This document shows, in pieces, positions 51,854-60,970 of a DNA stretch of 64,000 nucleotides. Numbering within the stretch: the first letter of the stretch is position 1; each line of letters opens with the position of its first letter. Source of the stretch: JAAFIP01 sp963775085. Lineage in GTDB: Bacteria; Pseudomonadota; Gammaproteobacteria; Burkholderiales; Burkholderiaceae_C. The notes below the pieces were generated by a model, which saw only the letters and a program-made list of their open reading frames with translations, was not told the DNA's origin and searched no databases. The stretch covers positions 1-64,000 of the forward strand of contig CAVZHO010000009.1 in the NCBI GenBank assembly GCA_963775085.1, read 5' to 3'. A program made the translations under genes and the position numbers.

Positions 51854-53338
51854 TCAGCGCACATCGCGTTCGCGGGAGCGGGCGGCATCGCGTGAGCGGG
51901 CATCTATGGACGCATTGGGCGCTACGGTATTGGGAGCTGCTTGTGCACTGCCTGCGGGGATGGTGATCGTATCTGCGCCCGCACTTGCCGACTGCTGCAT
52001 GATTCTATCGAGCGGCAGGTACAACAGGTTATTGCCTTTGCTCGAATCCACCATCACCTTGGTCACGCCGCTGTAGATCTGCTGCATCGCGTCCAGGTAC
52101 ATCCGGTCGCGGGTGACTTGGGGAGCCTTTTGGTACTCGGTGAGGACTGATTTGAAGCGCTGGGCATCGCCCTCGGCGCGGGCCACCACGTTGGCCTTGT
52201 AGCCATCGGCCTCTTCTTTCAGGCGCGCTGCCGTGCCTTTGGCGCGGGGGATCACGTCGTTGGCATAGGCCTGGCCTTCGTTTTTCAGGCGGTCGCGGTC
52301 CTGGCCGGCTTTCAATGCATCATCGAACGCGGCCTGTACGGCCTCGGGCGGTTGCACGTTCTGGATGTTGACGTTCTGAATCAGGATACCGGTTTTGTAG
52401 CGGTCCAGTTGGGCCTGCACGCTTTTCATTACGTCGCGCTGGATCGACTCGCGGTCTTTGTTGAGCACACCGTCCATGGTGCCACGGCCCACCACTTCGC
52501 GGATGGCAGATTCGGCGGCTTTGGTGACGGCATCATCCGGGCTGCGGTTTTCAAACAGGTAGTCAGAGGCGCTTTTGAGCCGGTACTGGATGGTGAAACG
52601 GATGTCGACAATGTTCTCGTCCTGCGTCAACATGGACGACTCTTTCAAACCCGTGGCCTGCGAGGCGCCGCCACGGCCAATCTCCACCGAACGCAGTTGC
52701 GTGAGCGCCACCGTCTCGTGCCGCTCTATCGGGTATGGCCAGCGCCAGTTAAAGCCCGCCTCGACCTTGCTGTCGAGCTTGCCAAAGCGGGTGATCACGG
52801 CCTGCTGGCCTTCCTGCACGATGAAAAAACCGGTGCCCAGCCAGATGATCACGGCAATAGCTGCAATCAAACCTGCGCCAATGCCTGCGGACTTCATGTC
52901 GGGCTGAAAGCCGCCGTTATTGCCGCCACCGCTGCCGCCTTGGTTGTTATGGCGGTTCCAGTCGGGTTGCTGCTTGTTGCCTGGTGGGCGTTTATTGCCA
53001 AACAGGCCATTGAGTTTTTTATTGAAATCGCGCCACAGCTCGTCCAGATCGGGCGGGCCCTGGTTGGGGCCTTTGGAGCCACCACCCCCACTCCCAATAG
53101 GGCGCACATTGGAAGGCTCGGCGGGCGGCGTAGACGCAGGAGGGGCTGAGGGAGCAGGTGTGGGCGATGCAGTGGGTGCAGCGTCCGGCGCAGGAGGCGC
53201 ACCTGACTCAGAGCCGGAGCCGGGCTTGTCGTCGCTGCGGCCCCATTTGCCATCATTGAGGTTAAACATGCCGCGCAGGCCGCGCGCAACGGAGGCGGGT
53301 AGCGTGGCTAAGCGGGAGGGAAGAACAATCAGGTTCAT
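51854..53338 (-). CDS. hflK: HflK, FtsH modulator
   Basis: 494 residues from ATG 53338, or about 471 from ATG 53269 (MFNLNDGKWGRSDDKPG), the more typical HflK beginning; no clear ribosome site decides. A long Pro/Ser/Gly-rich N-terminus is followed by the anchor GAGLIAAIAVIIWLGTGFFI near residue 150, then the SPFH domain (VVEVGFNW-like KVEAGFNWRWPYPIERHETV). The C-terminal tail is Ala/Arg-rich. Partner of HflC. Confidence 0.93.
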   Translation of the reverse strand: MNLIVLPSRLATLPASVARGLRGMFNLNDGKWGRSDDKPGSGSESGAPPAPDAAPTASPTPAPSAPPASTPPAEPSNVRPIGSGGGGSKGPNQGPPDLDELWRDFNKKLNGLFGNKRPPGNKQQPDWNRHNNQGGSGGGNNGGFQPDMKSAGIGAGLIAAIAVIIWLGTGFFIVQEGQQAVITRFGKLDSKVEAGFNWRWPYPIERHETVALTQLRSVEIGRGGASQATGLKESSMLTQDENIVDIRFTIQYRLKSASDYLFENRSPDDAVTKAAESAIREVVGRGTMDGVLNKDRESIQRDVMKSVQAQLDRYKTGILIQNVNIQNVQPPEAVQAAFDDALKAGQDRDRLKNEGQAYANDVIPRAKGTAARLKEEADGYKANVVARAEGDAQRFKSVLTEYQKAPQVTRDRMYLDAMQQIYSGVTKVMVDSSKGNNLLYLPLDRIMQQSASAGADTITIPAGSAQAAPNTVAPNASIDARSRDAARSRERDVR

Positions 53339-53393
53339 GTGAAATATCGTAAAACGCCATTAAAAACGCGGTAATACCCGCATTGTGCCTAAT

Positions 53394-54674
53394 TCAGGCT
53401 GTAGAACCCCAATTAGCCTCAGATTCCGTGCCCTCCAGTGGGGCTGCTAGTGCGGTTTCTGTTGCAAATTCGCCCTGCCCAGCTTGGTTGACCGCAGCCC
53501 GGCGCACGCCAGCGTACTCAGCCAGCACCTCGCGCAACTTGGCCAGTCCCAAGCCGTCCCGTGCACTGACGAACACACGCGGCACCGAGATGCCCTCAAC
53601 TTCGTACATGTCATGCAGATGCTGTGGCCACCGGTCTTTTTCAATAGCGTCCAGTTTATTAAATACCAGCACCTGGGGCACTTTGTCGGCACCAATTTCC
53701 AGCAGTACCCGCTGCACCTGCGCAATTTGCTCGGTAAAGTTGGGGTTGGCGGCGTCCACCACATGCAGCAGCAGGTCGGCCTCGGCGGCCTCCTGCAAGG
53801 TGGCTTCAAAGGCATCAATCAAGCCATGCGGCAAATCGCGGATAAAGCCTACCGTGTCGGACAGGCTGGCCGATTGCGTGGCATCACCCAGATACAGTGA
53901 GCGTGTGGTGGTGTCCAGCGTAGCAAACAGTTGGTCGGCCACATAGGTGCGGGCTTTGACCAGAGCGTTAAACAGGGTGGATTTACCGGCGTTGGTATAG
54001 CCCACCAGGGAGATGCCAAAGTGCTTGCCGCGCTCGCGCTGGCGGCGCTGGGTGCCGCGCTGCTTTTTCACCTGCTCCAGCCGAGCTTTGGTGCGTTTGA
54101 TGGTCTCGCCAATCATGCGGCGGTCCAGTTCAATTTGCTTTTCGCCGGGGCCGCCGCGCGCGCCGACAGCACCGCGCTGGCGCTCCAGGTGCGTCCAGCG
54201 GCGCACCAGACGGGTAGACAGGTATTGCAGACGCGCCAGCTCCACTTGCAACTTACCCTCATGGCTGCGCGCGCGCTGGGCAAAAATTTCCAAAATCAGC
54301 AAGGTGCGGTCATTCACCGCCATACCCAGGTGCCGTTCTAAATTGCGCTGCTGCGCCGGGCTGAGTGACTGGTCAAACAGGATTTCTGTCGCACCACAGG
54401 CCAGGGCTGCCTCTTTGATTTCGTCAGCCTTGCCCGAGCCGACAAACAGCGCCGCATCGGGCGCTTTGCGTTTGCAGGTGATGCGGTGTACGGGGGTGAG
54501 GCCTGCAGTTTGTGCCAGCAGGCCCAGCTCTTCGAGTTGCCCATCAAAATGGGGCAGGCCGAGGTCTACGCCGACTAAAACGACCGAGGCGGTCGCTGGC
54601 GCGTCAGTGTGCAGATGCTGCCCCAGCCGCAGCCGAGTCTTCCTCGGTGTGCAGATTGGTAAATGCCACCGCAC
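53394..54674 (-). CDS. hflX: GTPase HflX
   Basis: About 426 residues from GTG 54674, which lies inside hfq; the true start may be near 54611. The N-terminal domain has DAALFVGSGKADEIKEAALA near residue 74. The G domain has LVGYTNAGKSTLFNAL near 222, DTVGFIRDLPHGLIDAFEAT near 263 and the base motif VFNKLD near 335. It binds ribosomes and helps rescue stalled 70S particles. The C-terminal tail after the G domain is variable. Confidence 0.93.
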   Translation of the reverse strand: MRWHLPICTPRKTRLRLGQHLHTDAPATASVVLVGVDLGLPHFDGQLEELGLLAQTAGLTPVHRITCKRKAPDAALFVGSGKADEIKEAALACGATEILFDQSLSPAQQRNLERHLGMAVNDRTLLILEIFAQRARSHEGKLQVELARLQYLSTRLVRRWTHLERQRGAVGARGGPGEKQIELDRRMIGETIKRTKARLEQVKKQRGTQRRQRERGKHFGISLVGYTNAGKSTLFNALVKARTYVADQLFATLDTTTRSLYLGDATQSASLSDTVGFIRDLPHGLIDAFEATLQEAAEADLLLHVVDAANPNFTEQIAQVQRVLLEIGADKVPQVLVFNKLDAIEKDRWPQHLHDMYEVEGISVPRVFVSARDGLGLAKLREVLAEYAGVRRAAVNQAGQGEFATETALAAPLEGTESEANWGSTA

Positions 54675-54876
54675 GACCGGGCACGATGGTCGAAATGGCG
54701 TGCTTATAGACCATTTGCGTCACCGTATTGCGCAGCAGCACGACGTATTGATCGAACGACTCGATCTGGCCTTGCAGTTTGATGCCGTTAACCAGGTAGA
54801 TCGACACGGGCACATGCTCGCGGCGCAGTTGGTTAAGGAAGGGGTCTTGTAGTAGTTGGCTTTTGTTGGTGCTCAC
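54604..54876 (-). CDS. hfq: RNA chaperone Hfq
   Basis: 90 residues from the GTG at 54876, which has GGAG seven bases ahead; the ATG at 54894 would add six residues without such a site. Sm1 is SIYLVNGIKLQGQIESFDQY near residue 25 and Sm2 is TQMVYKHAISTIVPGR near 55. NKSQLLQDPFLNQLR is the distal RNA-binding helix. The hexamer pairs small RNAs with mRNAs. It precedes hflX as in most proteobacteria. Confidence 0.97.
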   Translation of the reverse strand: MSTNKSQLLQDPFLNQLRREHVPVSIYLVNGIKLQGQIESFDQYVVLLRNTVTQMVYKHAISTIVPGRAVAFTNLHTEEDSAAAGAASAH

Positions 54877-55003
54877 GATATGCTCCGTGTTCAAGAATGA
54901 ACTTGCTTGAAATTATAAAAAAACTGAATCTCGAACATACCATAGACTGCGCCAAAACCAAAAAGTTCAGGCAAAGACTCGGCAGTTTGGGGGGATTTAC
55001 AGC

Positions 55004-56335
55004 CTAGTCTTTATCAGCGAAGGGGTTGCCAGAGGACTTCATCTCCACCCGCAGGGGTGTTCCCGTCAAATCAAACGCTTTGCGAATCCGGCCTTCCAGA
55101 TAGCGTTTGTAAGAGTCCGTCACACCGTCCAGCGAATTGCCATGCACCACCACCACGGGTGGGTTCATGCCGCCCTGGTGGGCGTAGCGCGGCTTGGGGC
55201 GGAACATGCCCGAGCGCTGCGGCGCCTGGAACTGCACCGCTTCCATCAGTAAACGCGTGAGCACCGGGGTCGACATCTTGCAGGTGGCCGACTTGTGCGC
55301 CTGGGCTATCGACTTCCATACCGGGGCCAGACCCTGGCGTTTGATGGCCGAAATCATGTGGATGTTGGCAAACTTCAGGAAGGACAGGCGCAGCTCGATG
55401 GAGCGGTTCAGCAACTCGCGCTGGTAGCTGTCTACCGCGTCCCACTTGTTCACGGCCACCACCACGGCGCGGCCAGAGTCGAGAATGTAGCCCGCGATGT
55501 GCGCATCCTGGTCGGTCACGCCTTGGGTGGCATCCAGCAGCAGCAGCACCACGTTAGCCGACTCGATGGCCTGCAAGGTTTTGACCACCGAGAACTTCTC
55601 AATCGCCTCAAACACTTTGCCTTTGCGGCGGATGCCTGCAGTGTCGATCAGCTCGAACAGCACTCCGTCCCGCTCAAAGGGCACGCTGATGGTGTCGCGG
55701 GTGGTACCCGGCAAGTCAAAGGCTACCAGGCGCTCTTCGCCCAGCCAGGTGTTGATGAGCGTGGATTTGCCGACGTTGGGGCGGCCTGCCACGGCCAGCT
55801 TGATGGCCCCGGTGTCTTCCACTGGCTCTACTTCCTCGCTCAAGTTCAAGGGCGCGAACGCCAATTCGAGCAGCTCTTTCATACCCTGCCCGTGCGAGGC
55901 AGAGATCGGCATCACATCGCCCAGGCCGAGCGCATAAAAGTCCGACACCTGGTGGCCTTCTTTCAAGCCCTCGGCCTTGTTGGCCGCGAGCAAAGTGGGC
56001 TTGCCCAGCTTGCGCAGGTAGTTGGCGATGTCATAGTCCTGCGCGCTGATGCCCTCGCGCGCGTCCACCACAAAGATCACCACATCGGCCTCAGCCACCG
56101 CCTGGCGGGTTTGCTTGGCCATTTCCTTGTAAATGCCGCTCTCGGCGGTGGGCTCAAAGCCCCCCGTGTCGATAACGATGTATTCGAACTTGCCCAGTTT
56201 GCCATTGCCATAATGGCGGTCGCGGGTGAGGCCGGGGAAATCGGCCACGATGGCGTCGCGCGTCTTGGTCAGGCGGTTAAACAGGGTCGATTTGCCCACG
56301 TTGGGGCGGCCGACTAAAGCCAATACGGGTTTCAT
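55004..56335 (-). CDS. der: Ribosome-assembly GTPase Der (EngA)
   Basis: 443 residues with two G domains in tandem: LVGRPNVGKSTLFNRL near residue 6 and VAGRPNVGKSTLINTW near 185. They have DTPG-type motifs DTGGFEP and DTAGIRRKG and base motifs NKAE and NKWD. A C-terminal KH-like domain ends RKAFDLTGTPLRVEMKSSGN. It is needed for 50S assembly. It lies 29 bp after bamB on the same strand. Confidence 0.97.
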   Translation of the reverse strand: MKPVLALVGRPNVGKSTLFNRLTKTRDAIVADFPGLTRDRHYGNGKLGKFEYIVIDTGGFEPTAESGIYKEMAKQTRQAVAEADVVIFVVDAREGISAQDYDIANYLRKLGKPTLLAANKAEGLKEGHQVSDFYALGLGDVMPISASHGQGMKELLELAFAPLNLSEEVEPVEDTGAIKLAVAGRPNVGKSTLINTWLGEERLVAFDLPGTTRDTISVPFERDGVLFELIDTAGIRRKGKVFEAIEKFSVVKTLQAIESANVVLLLLDATQGVTDQDAHIAGYILDSGRAVVVAVNKWDAVDSYQRELLNRSIELRLSFLKFANIHMISAIKRQGLAPVWKSIAQAHKSATCKMSTPVLTRLLMEAVQFQAPQRSGMFRPKPRYAHQGGMNPPVVVVHGNSLDGVTDSYKRYLEGRIRKAFDLTGTPLRVEMKSSGNPFADKD

Positions 56336-56364
56336 GGCTTGAGAATGCTCAGAAAAGGGAGAAA

Positions 56365-57543
56365 TTATTCAGCAGCAAAGCCATAGACCCCGCCATTGCG
56401 GGTGACTACGACCAGCGTGTCGCCTGCCAGCACGGGGCCCGCGGCAACGCCAGAGCTGTCGGTGGCCAGGCGGTTCAGCGCCGAGCCATCTTCACGGGAG
56501 AGAAAGTGTACATTGCCGCTGTTGTCGCCAAACACGACGGAACGACCCACCGCCAACGGGGCGCTGAGACTGCGGTACTGCAAACGGTCCACCACCCAGG
56601 CGCGTTCGCCATCGGCTCTGCGCCAAGCGACCACTTTGCCGTCGGCTTCGGTGCCAAACACCAGGCGGTCATCGCCCGCCAGTCCTTCAGCGCCATTGGC
56701 GGGCTTGGCCCACACCAAGTTGCCACGGGCGGTATTCACACAGCCTACCGCCGCCTGGAAAGCCCGCGCACAGACCACCTCACCGACACGGCTGGTGCGG
56801 CCTACCAGGTCAACCAGGCGCTCAATATCATTGGTACCACGCGGCGAGGCAATCGGAGTCTCCCAGCGAATACCGCCGTTGTTGGGGTTCAAGCCCACCA
56901 AACGACCGGATAAACCAGCCACCAGGGTATCGCCCACAGCCAGCAAGGTGCCTGACTGTTTGAGTATGAGCGGCTCACCGGGGCGCTGCTGCACCCAGAG
57001 CTTGCGACCAGAGGCTCCATCAAAGGCCGTCACCGAGCGGTCAGCGGCCAAGGCAAATACCCGACCCCCGGCCACCAAGGGCGCGGTAAAGGACTGTGCG
57101 GGCAGCTTGGCGCGCCAGATCTCTTTGCCATTGTCGATGGCCACCACTTCATTGTTGCGGGTGATGACGGCAGCCAAGCGGCCATCGCTGCCAGCGCCGG
57201 TAGCCAATGCCGTACCGAGGCTGGCGCGCCACTGGTCGCGGCCATCGCTGGCATCCACCGCAGCCACCGTGCCATCCATCCCCGCCAGCACCACCATGCT
57301 GCCCACTGCGACAGGCATCGCGCCCAGGGGCTGCTCACCGACACGGCTGGTCCAGGCCTGACGCACGCCCAGCAAGGGGGTATTGGTACCCAGCTCGGCC
57401 GGTTTAGGCCGTGGCCCACCGCCCGAGCAGGCACCCAAGAGCAACGCAGACGCTACTAATACAATAGCTGCTCGCGCCCTGGCGACAGGGACTAGCGGCA
57501 TTTTTGTTAGGTAAAAACGGAATGCAGAGGCAACGTGGGCCAT
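56365..57543 (-). CDS. bamB: Outer-membrane assembly lipoprotein BamB
   Basis: 392 residues. The lipoprotein signal ends ASALLLGACSGGG (lipobox LGAC near residue 38). An eight-bladed beta-propeller of PQQ-type repeats follows, for example GMDGTVAAVDASDGRDQWRA, SVTAFDGASGRKLWVQQ and GRLVGLNPNNGGIRWETPIA. It is part of the BAM complex that inserts outer-membrane proteins. The first part of the signal peptide (MPLVPVARARAAIV) is encoded by a short palindrome at 57462-57499. Its start overlaps the yfgM-like gene end by one base. Confidence 0.95.
   Translation of the reverse strand: MAHVASAFRFYLTKMPLVPVARARAAIVLVASALLLGACSGGGPRPKPAELGTNTPLLGVRQAWTSRVGEQPLGAMPVAVGSMVVLAGMDGTVAAVDASDGRDQWRASLGTALATGAGSDGRLAAVITRNNEVVAIDNGKEIWRAKLPAQSFTAPLVAGGRVFALAADRSVTAFDGASGRKLWVQQRPGEPLILKQSGTLLAVGDTLVAGLSGRLVGLNPNNGGIRWETPIASPRGTNDIERLVDLVGRTSRVGEVVCARAFQAAVGCVNTARGNLVWAKPANGAEGLAGDDRLVFGTEADGKVVAWRRADGERAWVVDRLQYRSLSAPLAVGRSVVFGDNSGNVHFLSREDGSALNRLATDSSGVAAGPVLAGDTLVVVTRNGGVYGFAAE
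57462..57499. repeat. Short palindrome inside the bamB signal-peptide region
   Basis: AATAGCTGCTCGCGCCCTGG followed by CGACAGGGACTAGCGGCA on the plus strand: a good family copy. Confidence 0.75.
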
Positions 57544-58244
57544 TATTTCTTGTCTCCGTCAGCTGCGCCTGCGGTTTTGCCCGCATCGGCTTTGGCCGGG
57601 GCGGGGTCCACACCCAGCGCATTGAGCTTGACTTCGACCAAGCGGCGGTACTCGGTGCGCTCGTCAAAGGCTTTATAGGCTTTTTCGTACTCCACTTTGG
57701 CCTCGGGCTTTTTGCCCTGCGCCATCCAAATATCGCCACGGCGGTCGGCCACCAAGGCGGCAAAGTCTTTGGGGAAGTTGCCATCGAGCTGCTTGGCGGC
57801 GGCATCATAGGCCTTGGCCTCCACCAGCACAGCGGCCAGGCGCAGCTTGGCCACGGCTTTGTAGCTGTCGTCCGAGGCGTTCTCGGCCACCCAGGTGAGC
57901 GCGGCCTTGGCAGCCTCCGCGTTGCCCTTGTCCTGCAAATGCTTGGCCGCCAACAAACCCGCCTGGGGTGCGTAGGCGGTGCTGCCAAACTTGTCTTTCA
58001 TGTCGGCGAAAGCGCGCTCGATTTTGACGCTATCACCCGACAGTGTTGCGCGCTCTACTTCGTCATACAGGGTCGAGGCCTGCAAGGCCTGGCTGCGCTG
58101 CCAGTACTGGTAGCCGTTGTAGGCGGCCAGCGTGCCAAACACCGCGATCAGGGCGGCGCTGATGTAGTTGCCATATTGGTTCCAGAAAGCCTTGAACTGG
58201 TCAAGTTGCTCTTGTTCTGCGAGGTCGAGTTGTTTAAGTGCCAT
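57543..58244 (-). CDS. YfgM-like membrane-anchored TPR protein
   Basis: 233 residues. A cytoplasmic N-terminus (DLAEQEQLDQFKAFWNQYGN) precedes one anchor YISAALIAVFGTLAAYNGYQ near residue 27, and the periplasmic part has TPR-like helices. YfgM is an ancillary SecYEG chaperone partner in enterobacteria. Its place between hisS and bamB is conserved. Confidence 0.88.
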   Translation of the reverse strand: MALKQLDLAEQEQLDQFKAFWNQYGNYISAALIAVFGTLAAYNGYQYWQRSQALQASTLYDEVERATLSGDSVKIERAFADMKDKFGSTAYAPQAGLLAAKHLQDKGNAEAAKAALTWVAENASDDSYKAVAKLRLAAVLVEAKAYDAAAKQLDGNFPKDFAALVADRRGDIWMAQGKKPEAKVEYEKAYKAFDERTEYRRLVEVKLNALGVDPAPAKADAGKTAGAADGDKK

Positions 58245-58313
58245 GGGGTGATTGTAGTAGGGCGCGTGGGCGCATGAGACCCGTGCCGCGAGGGTGGGTT
58301 AAGGAAAGGTACT

Positions 58314-59642
58314 TCAGGCTCTGACAGCCTGCGCCAGCGCGCTGGGTTGGTCTAGTGCAAAGAGTTGTTGGGCAGCCGGGGCTTGCGTACCGCCAACGCT
58401 ACGCAGGGCCTTGAGCGCCACCTTGCCTTGGGCCAGCTCGTCAGCGCCAAAAATCAGCGCATAGCGTGCGCCACTGCCGTCGGCTTTTTTGAACTGGCTT
58501 TTAAAACTGCCCATGCCCTCGCCCGCGATCGGTGCGGCATGCATTTGCACGGCAACGCCTGCTGCACGCAGACTTTGGATCAGCCCAATGGCGACCCCCA
58601 GCGATTCCACATCCGGGATCACGGCATACACATCGGGCACCAGGTCGGGCACGGCGATGCCCTGCTCCTTGAGCAGTTCGAGCACCCGCTCCACCCCCAG
58701 CGCCCAGCCGACGGCCGGAGCGGCCTTGCCACCGATCATCTCGATCAGGTAGTCGTAGCGCCCGCCACCGCAAATGGTACCCTGCGCGCCCAGGCTGGTG
58801 GTGATGAACTCGAACACCGTCAGGTTGTAGTAGTCCATGCCGCGCACCAGGCGCGGATTGATGGAAAAGGCCACGCCGTTGGCGGTGAGGATGGCCTTGA
58901 CCTGCTCAAAATGCGCCAACGATTTCTCACCCAGGAATTCGATCAGCTTGGGCGCGTCATTCACCAGCGCCTGCATGGCAGGATTTTTGGTGTCCAGAAT
59001 GCGCAGCGGATTGGTATGCAAACGGCGCTTGGCCTCGTCATCAAGCAGGGCGGCGTTTTGCTCAAAATAGGCAATCAAGGCGGCGCGGTGCGCCTTGCGC
59101 TCCTCGGGCTGGCCCAGGCTGTTGAGTTCCAGCCGCACATCCTGAATGCCCAGCTCTGTCCACAACTGGTCCGCCAGCAAGATCAACTCGGCATCGACCT
59201 CGGCGCCGCCAAAGCCCAGGGCCTCGGCACCGATCTGGTGGAACTGGCGGTAGCGGCCACGCTGGGGCCGTTCGTGGCGAAACATCGGGCCCATGTAATA
59301 CAGGCGCTTGCCGCCCTCGTACAGCATCGAGTGCTCGGCCACGGCGCGCACCACACCGGCAGTGTTTTCGGGGCGCAGGGTGAGCGGGTCGCCATTCAAG
59401 CGGTCCTCAAACGAGTACATCTCTTTTTCAACAATATCCGTCACCTCGCCCAGGCCGCGTACAAACAGGGGCGTGGGCTCGACGATGGGCGTGCGGATAT
59501 TGCGGTAGGCGTAGCGCGCCATCAGGCTGCGCACCTTCTCTTCCAGCCACTCCCAGCGCGCCGAGTCGGGCGGCAGGATGTCGTTCATGCCCTTGACCGC
59601 GCTCAGTTTGCCGTTATTCACGGCGGCTAATTTCTCTGCCAT
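58314..59642 (-). CDS. hisS: Histidyl-tRNA synthetase
   Basis: 442 residues, class II. Motif 1 lies around MNDILPPDSARWEWLEEKVR near residue 19. Motif 2 is GPMFRHERPQRGRYRQFHQI near 117. The histidine-specific motif is LVRGMDYYNLTVFEF near 270, with GGGRYDYLIEMIGG after it. A C-terminal anticodon-binding domain follows. It is 69 bp before the yfgM-like gene. Confidence 0.97.
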   Translation of the reverse strand: MAEKLAAVNNGKLSAVKGMNDILPPDSARWEWLEEKVRSLMARYAYRNIRTPIVEPTPLFVRGLGEVTDIVEKEMYSFEDRLNGDPLTLRPENTAGVVRAVAEHSMLYEGGKRLYYMGPMFRHERPQRGRYRQFHQIGAEALGFGGAEVDAELILLADQLWTELGIQDVRLELNSLGQPEERKAHRAALIAYFEQNAALLDDEAKRRLHTNPLRILDTKNPAMQALVNDAPKLIEFLGEKSLAHFEQVKAILTANGVAFSINPRLVRGMDYYNLTVFEFITTSLGAQGTICGGGRYDYLIEMIGGKAAPAVGWALGVERVLELLKEQGIAVPDLVPDVYAVIPDVESLGVAIGLIQSLRAAGVAVQMHAAPIAGEGMGSFKSQFKKADGSGARYALIFGADELAQGKVALKALRSVGGTQAPAAQQLFALDQPSALAQAVRA

Positions 59643-59665
59643 AGTGCTCTGCTAATTTTCTTTTT

Positions 59666-60961
59666 TTAAACGGTGGCAGCTTCCAACTGGCCAAACCGCT
59701 TTTCAATATAGTTTTCCACCAGCACCTGGAACTCGGTGGCAATGCCCTCGCCGCGCAACGTGAGGGCCTTCTCGCCGTCAATAAACACCGGCGCAGCCGG
59801 TGCCTCGCCGGTGCCGGGCAAGCTGATGCCAATGTCGGCATGCTTGCTCTCACCCGGGCCGTTGACGATGCAGCCCATGACGGCGACTTTGAGGTTCTCC
59901 ACCCCCGGGTATTTCTTGCGCCACACCGGCATTTGCAGGCGCAAAAAGTCGTCAATCTGCTTGGCCAGGTGCTGGAAGGTGTCGCTGGTGGTGCGGCCAC
60001 ACCCCGGGCAGGCCGTCACGCTGGGCACAAAAATGCGCAAACCGAGCGACTGCAATATCTCCGAGGCAATCACCACCTCTTGCGTGCGCGCCTCGCCCGG
60101 TGCGGGCGTGAGGGATACGCGGATGGTGTCGCCAATGCCTTCTTGCAGCAAGATCGCCATGGCGGTAGCCGAGGCCACCGTGCCCTTGGTGCCCATGCCC
60201 GCTTCGGTCAGGCCCAAATGCAACGCATAGTCGCAGCGCTTGGCCAGCTCGCGGTAGACGCTGATGAGGTCTTGCACACCCGAGACTTTGCAGCTCAAAA
60301 TAATCTGCTCGCCGCGCATGCCCATGGCTTCGGCGCGCTGGGCCGATTCAATCGCCGAGGTGATCAAGGCCTCGTACATCACCTGCTTGGCCTCCCAAGG
60401 CTCTCTGCGCTGGCTGTTGGTGTCCATCAGGCTGGCCAGCAACTCCTGGTCCAGGCTGCCCCAGTTCACGCCAATGCGCACGGGCTTGTTCCACTTCATG
60501 GCCGCGTCGATCATCTGGCCAAACTGCTTGTCGCGTTTGTCACCTTTGCCTACGTTGCCGGGGTTGATGCGGTATTTTGAGAGTGCCTCCGCGCAAGCGG
60601 GCACATCGGTCAGCAGGCGGTGGCCGTTGTAATGGAAGTCGCCAATCAAGGGCACGTCAATGCCCATTTTGTCCAGCTGCTCGCGGATATAGGGCACGGC
60701 CTGCGCGGCCTCGGGCGTGTTGACGGTGATGCGCACCATCTCCGAGCCGGCTATCGCCAGCTCTTTGACCTGGATGGCGGTGCCGATGGCGTCCACCGTA
60801 TCGGTATTGGTCATGGACTGCACCCGCACCGGGACAGCTCCGCCGATGGTGACGGTGCGCGGGCCCCATACCACGCTGGCCTGGCGGGTGTGGCGTGCCT
60901 GGGGCAACGCCACGGCGATGGCTTGGGGCGGCAAGGCCGATGGCAAACACGGGGTATTCAT
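59666..60961 (-). CDS. ispG: IspG, 4-hydroxy-3-methylbut-2-enyl diphosphate synthase
   Basis: 431 residues. A [4Fe-4S] enzyme of the MEP isoprenoid pathway. The N-terminal TIM barrel starts VRVQSMTNTDTVDAIGTAIQ near residue 46. The cluster ligands are Cys in TACPGCGRTTSD near 300 and in VAVMGCIVNGPGE near 370. The enlarged middle is normal for proteobacterial IspG. It is 9 bp after rodZ. Confidence 0.97.
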   Translation of the reverse strand: MNTPCLPSALPPQAIAVALPQARHTRQASVVWGPRTVTIGGAVPVRVQSMTNTDTVDAIGTAIQVKELAIAGSEMVRITVNTPEAAQAVPYIREQLDKMGIDVPLIGDFHYNGHRLLTDVPACAEALSKYRINPGNVGKGDKRDKQFGQMIDAAMKWNKPVRIGVNWGSLDQELLASLMDTNSQRREPWEAKQVMYEALITSAIESAQRAEAMGMRGEQIILSCKVSGVQDLISVYRELAKRCDYALHLGLTEAGMGTKGTVASATAMAILLQEGIGDTIRVSLTPAPGEARTQEVVIASEILQSLGLRIFVPSVTACPGCGRTTSDTFQHLAKQIDDFLRLQMPVWRKKYPGVENLKVAVMGCIVNGPGESKHADIGISLPGTGEAPAAPVFIDGEKALTLRGEGIATEFQVLVENYIEKRFGQLEAATV

Positions 60962-60970
60962 GCTGACTCC

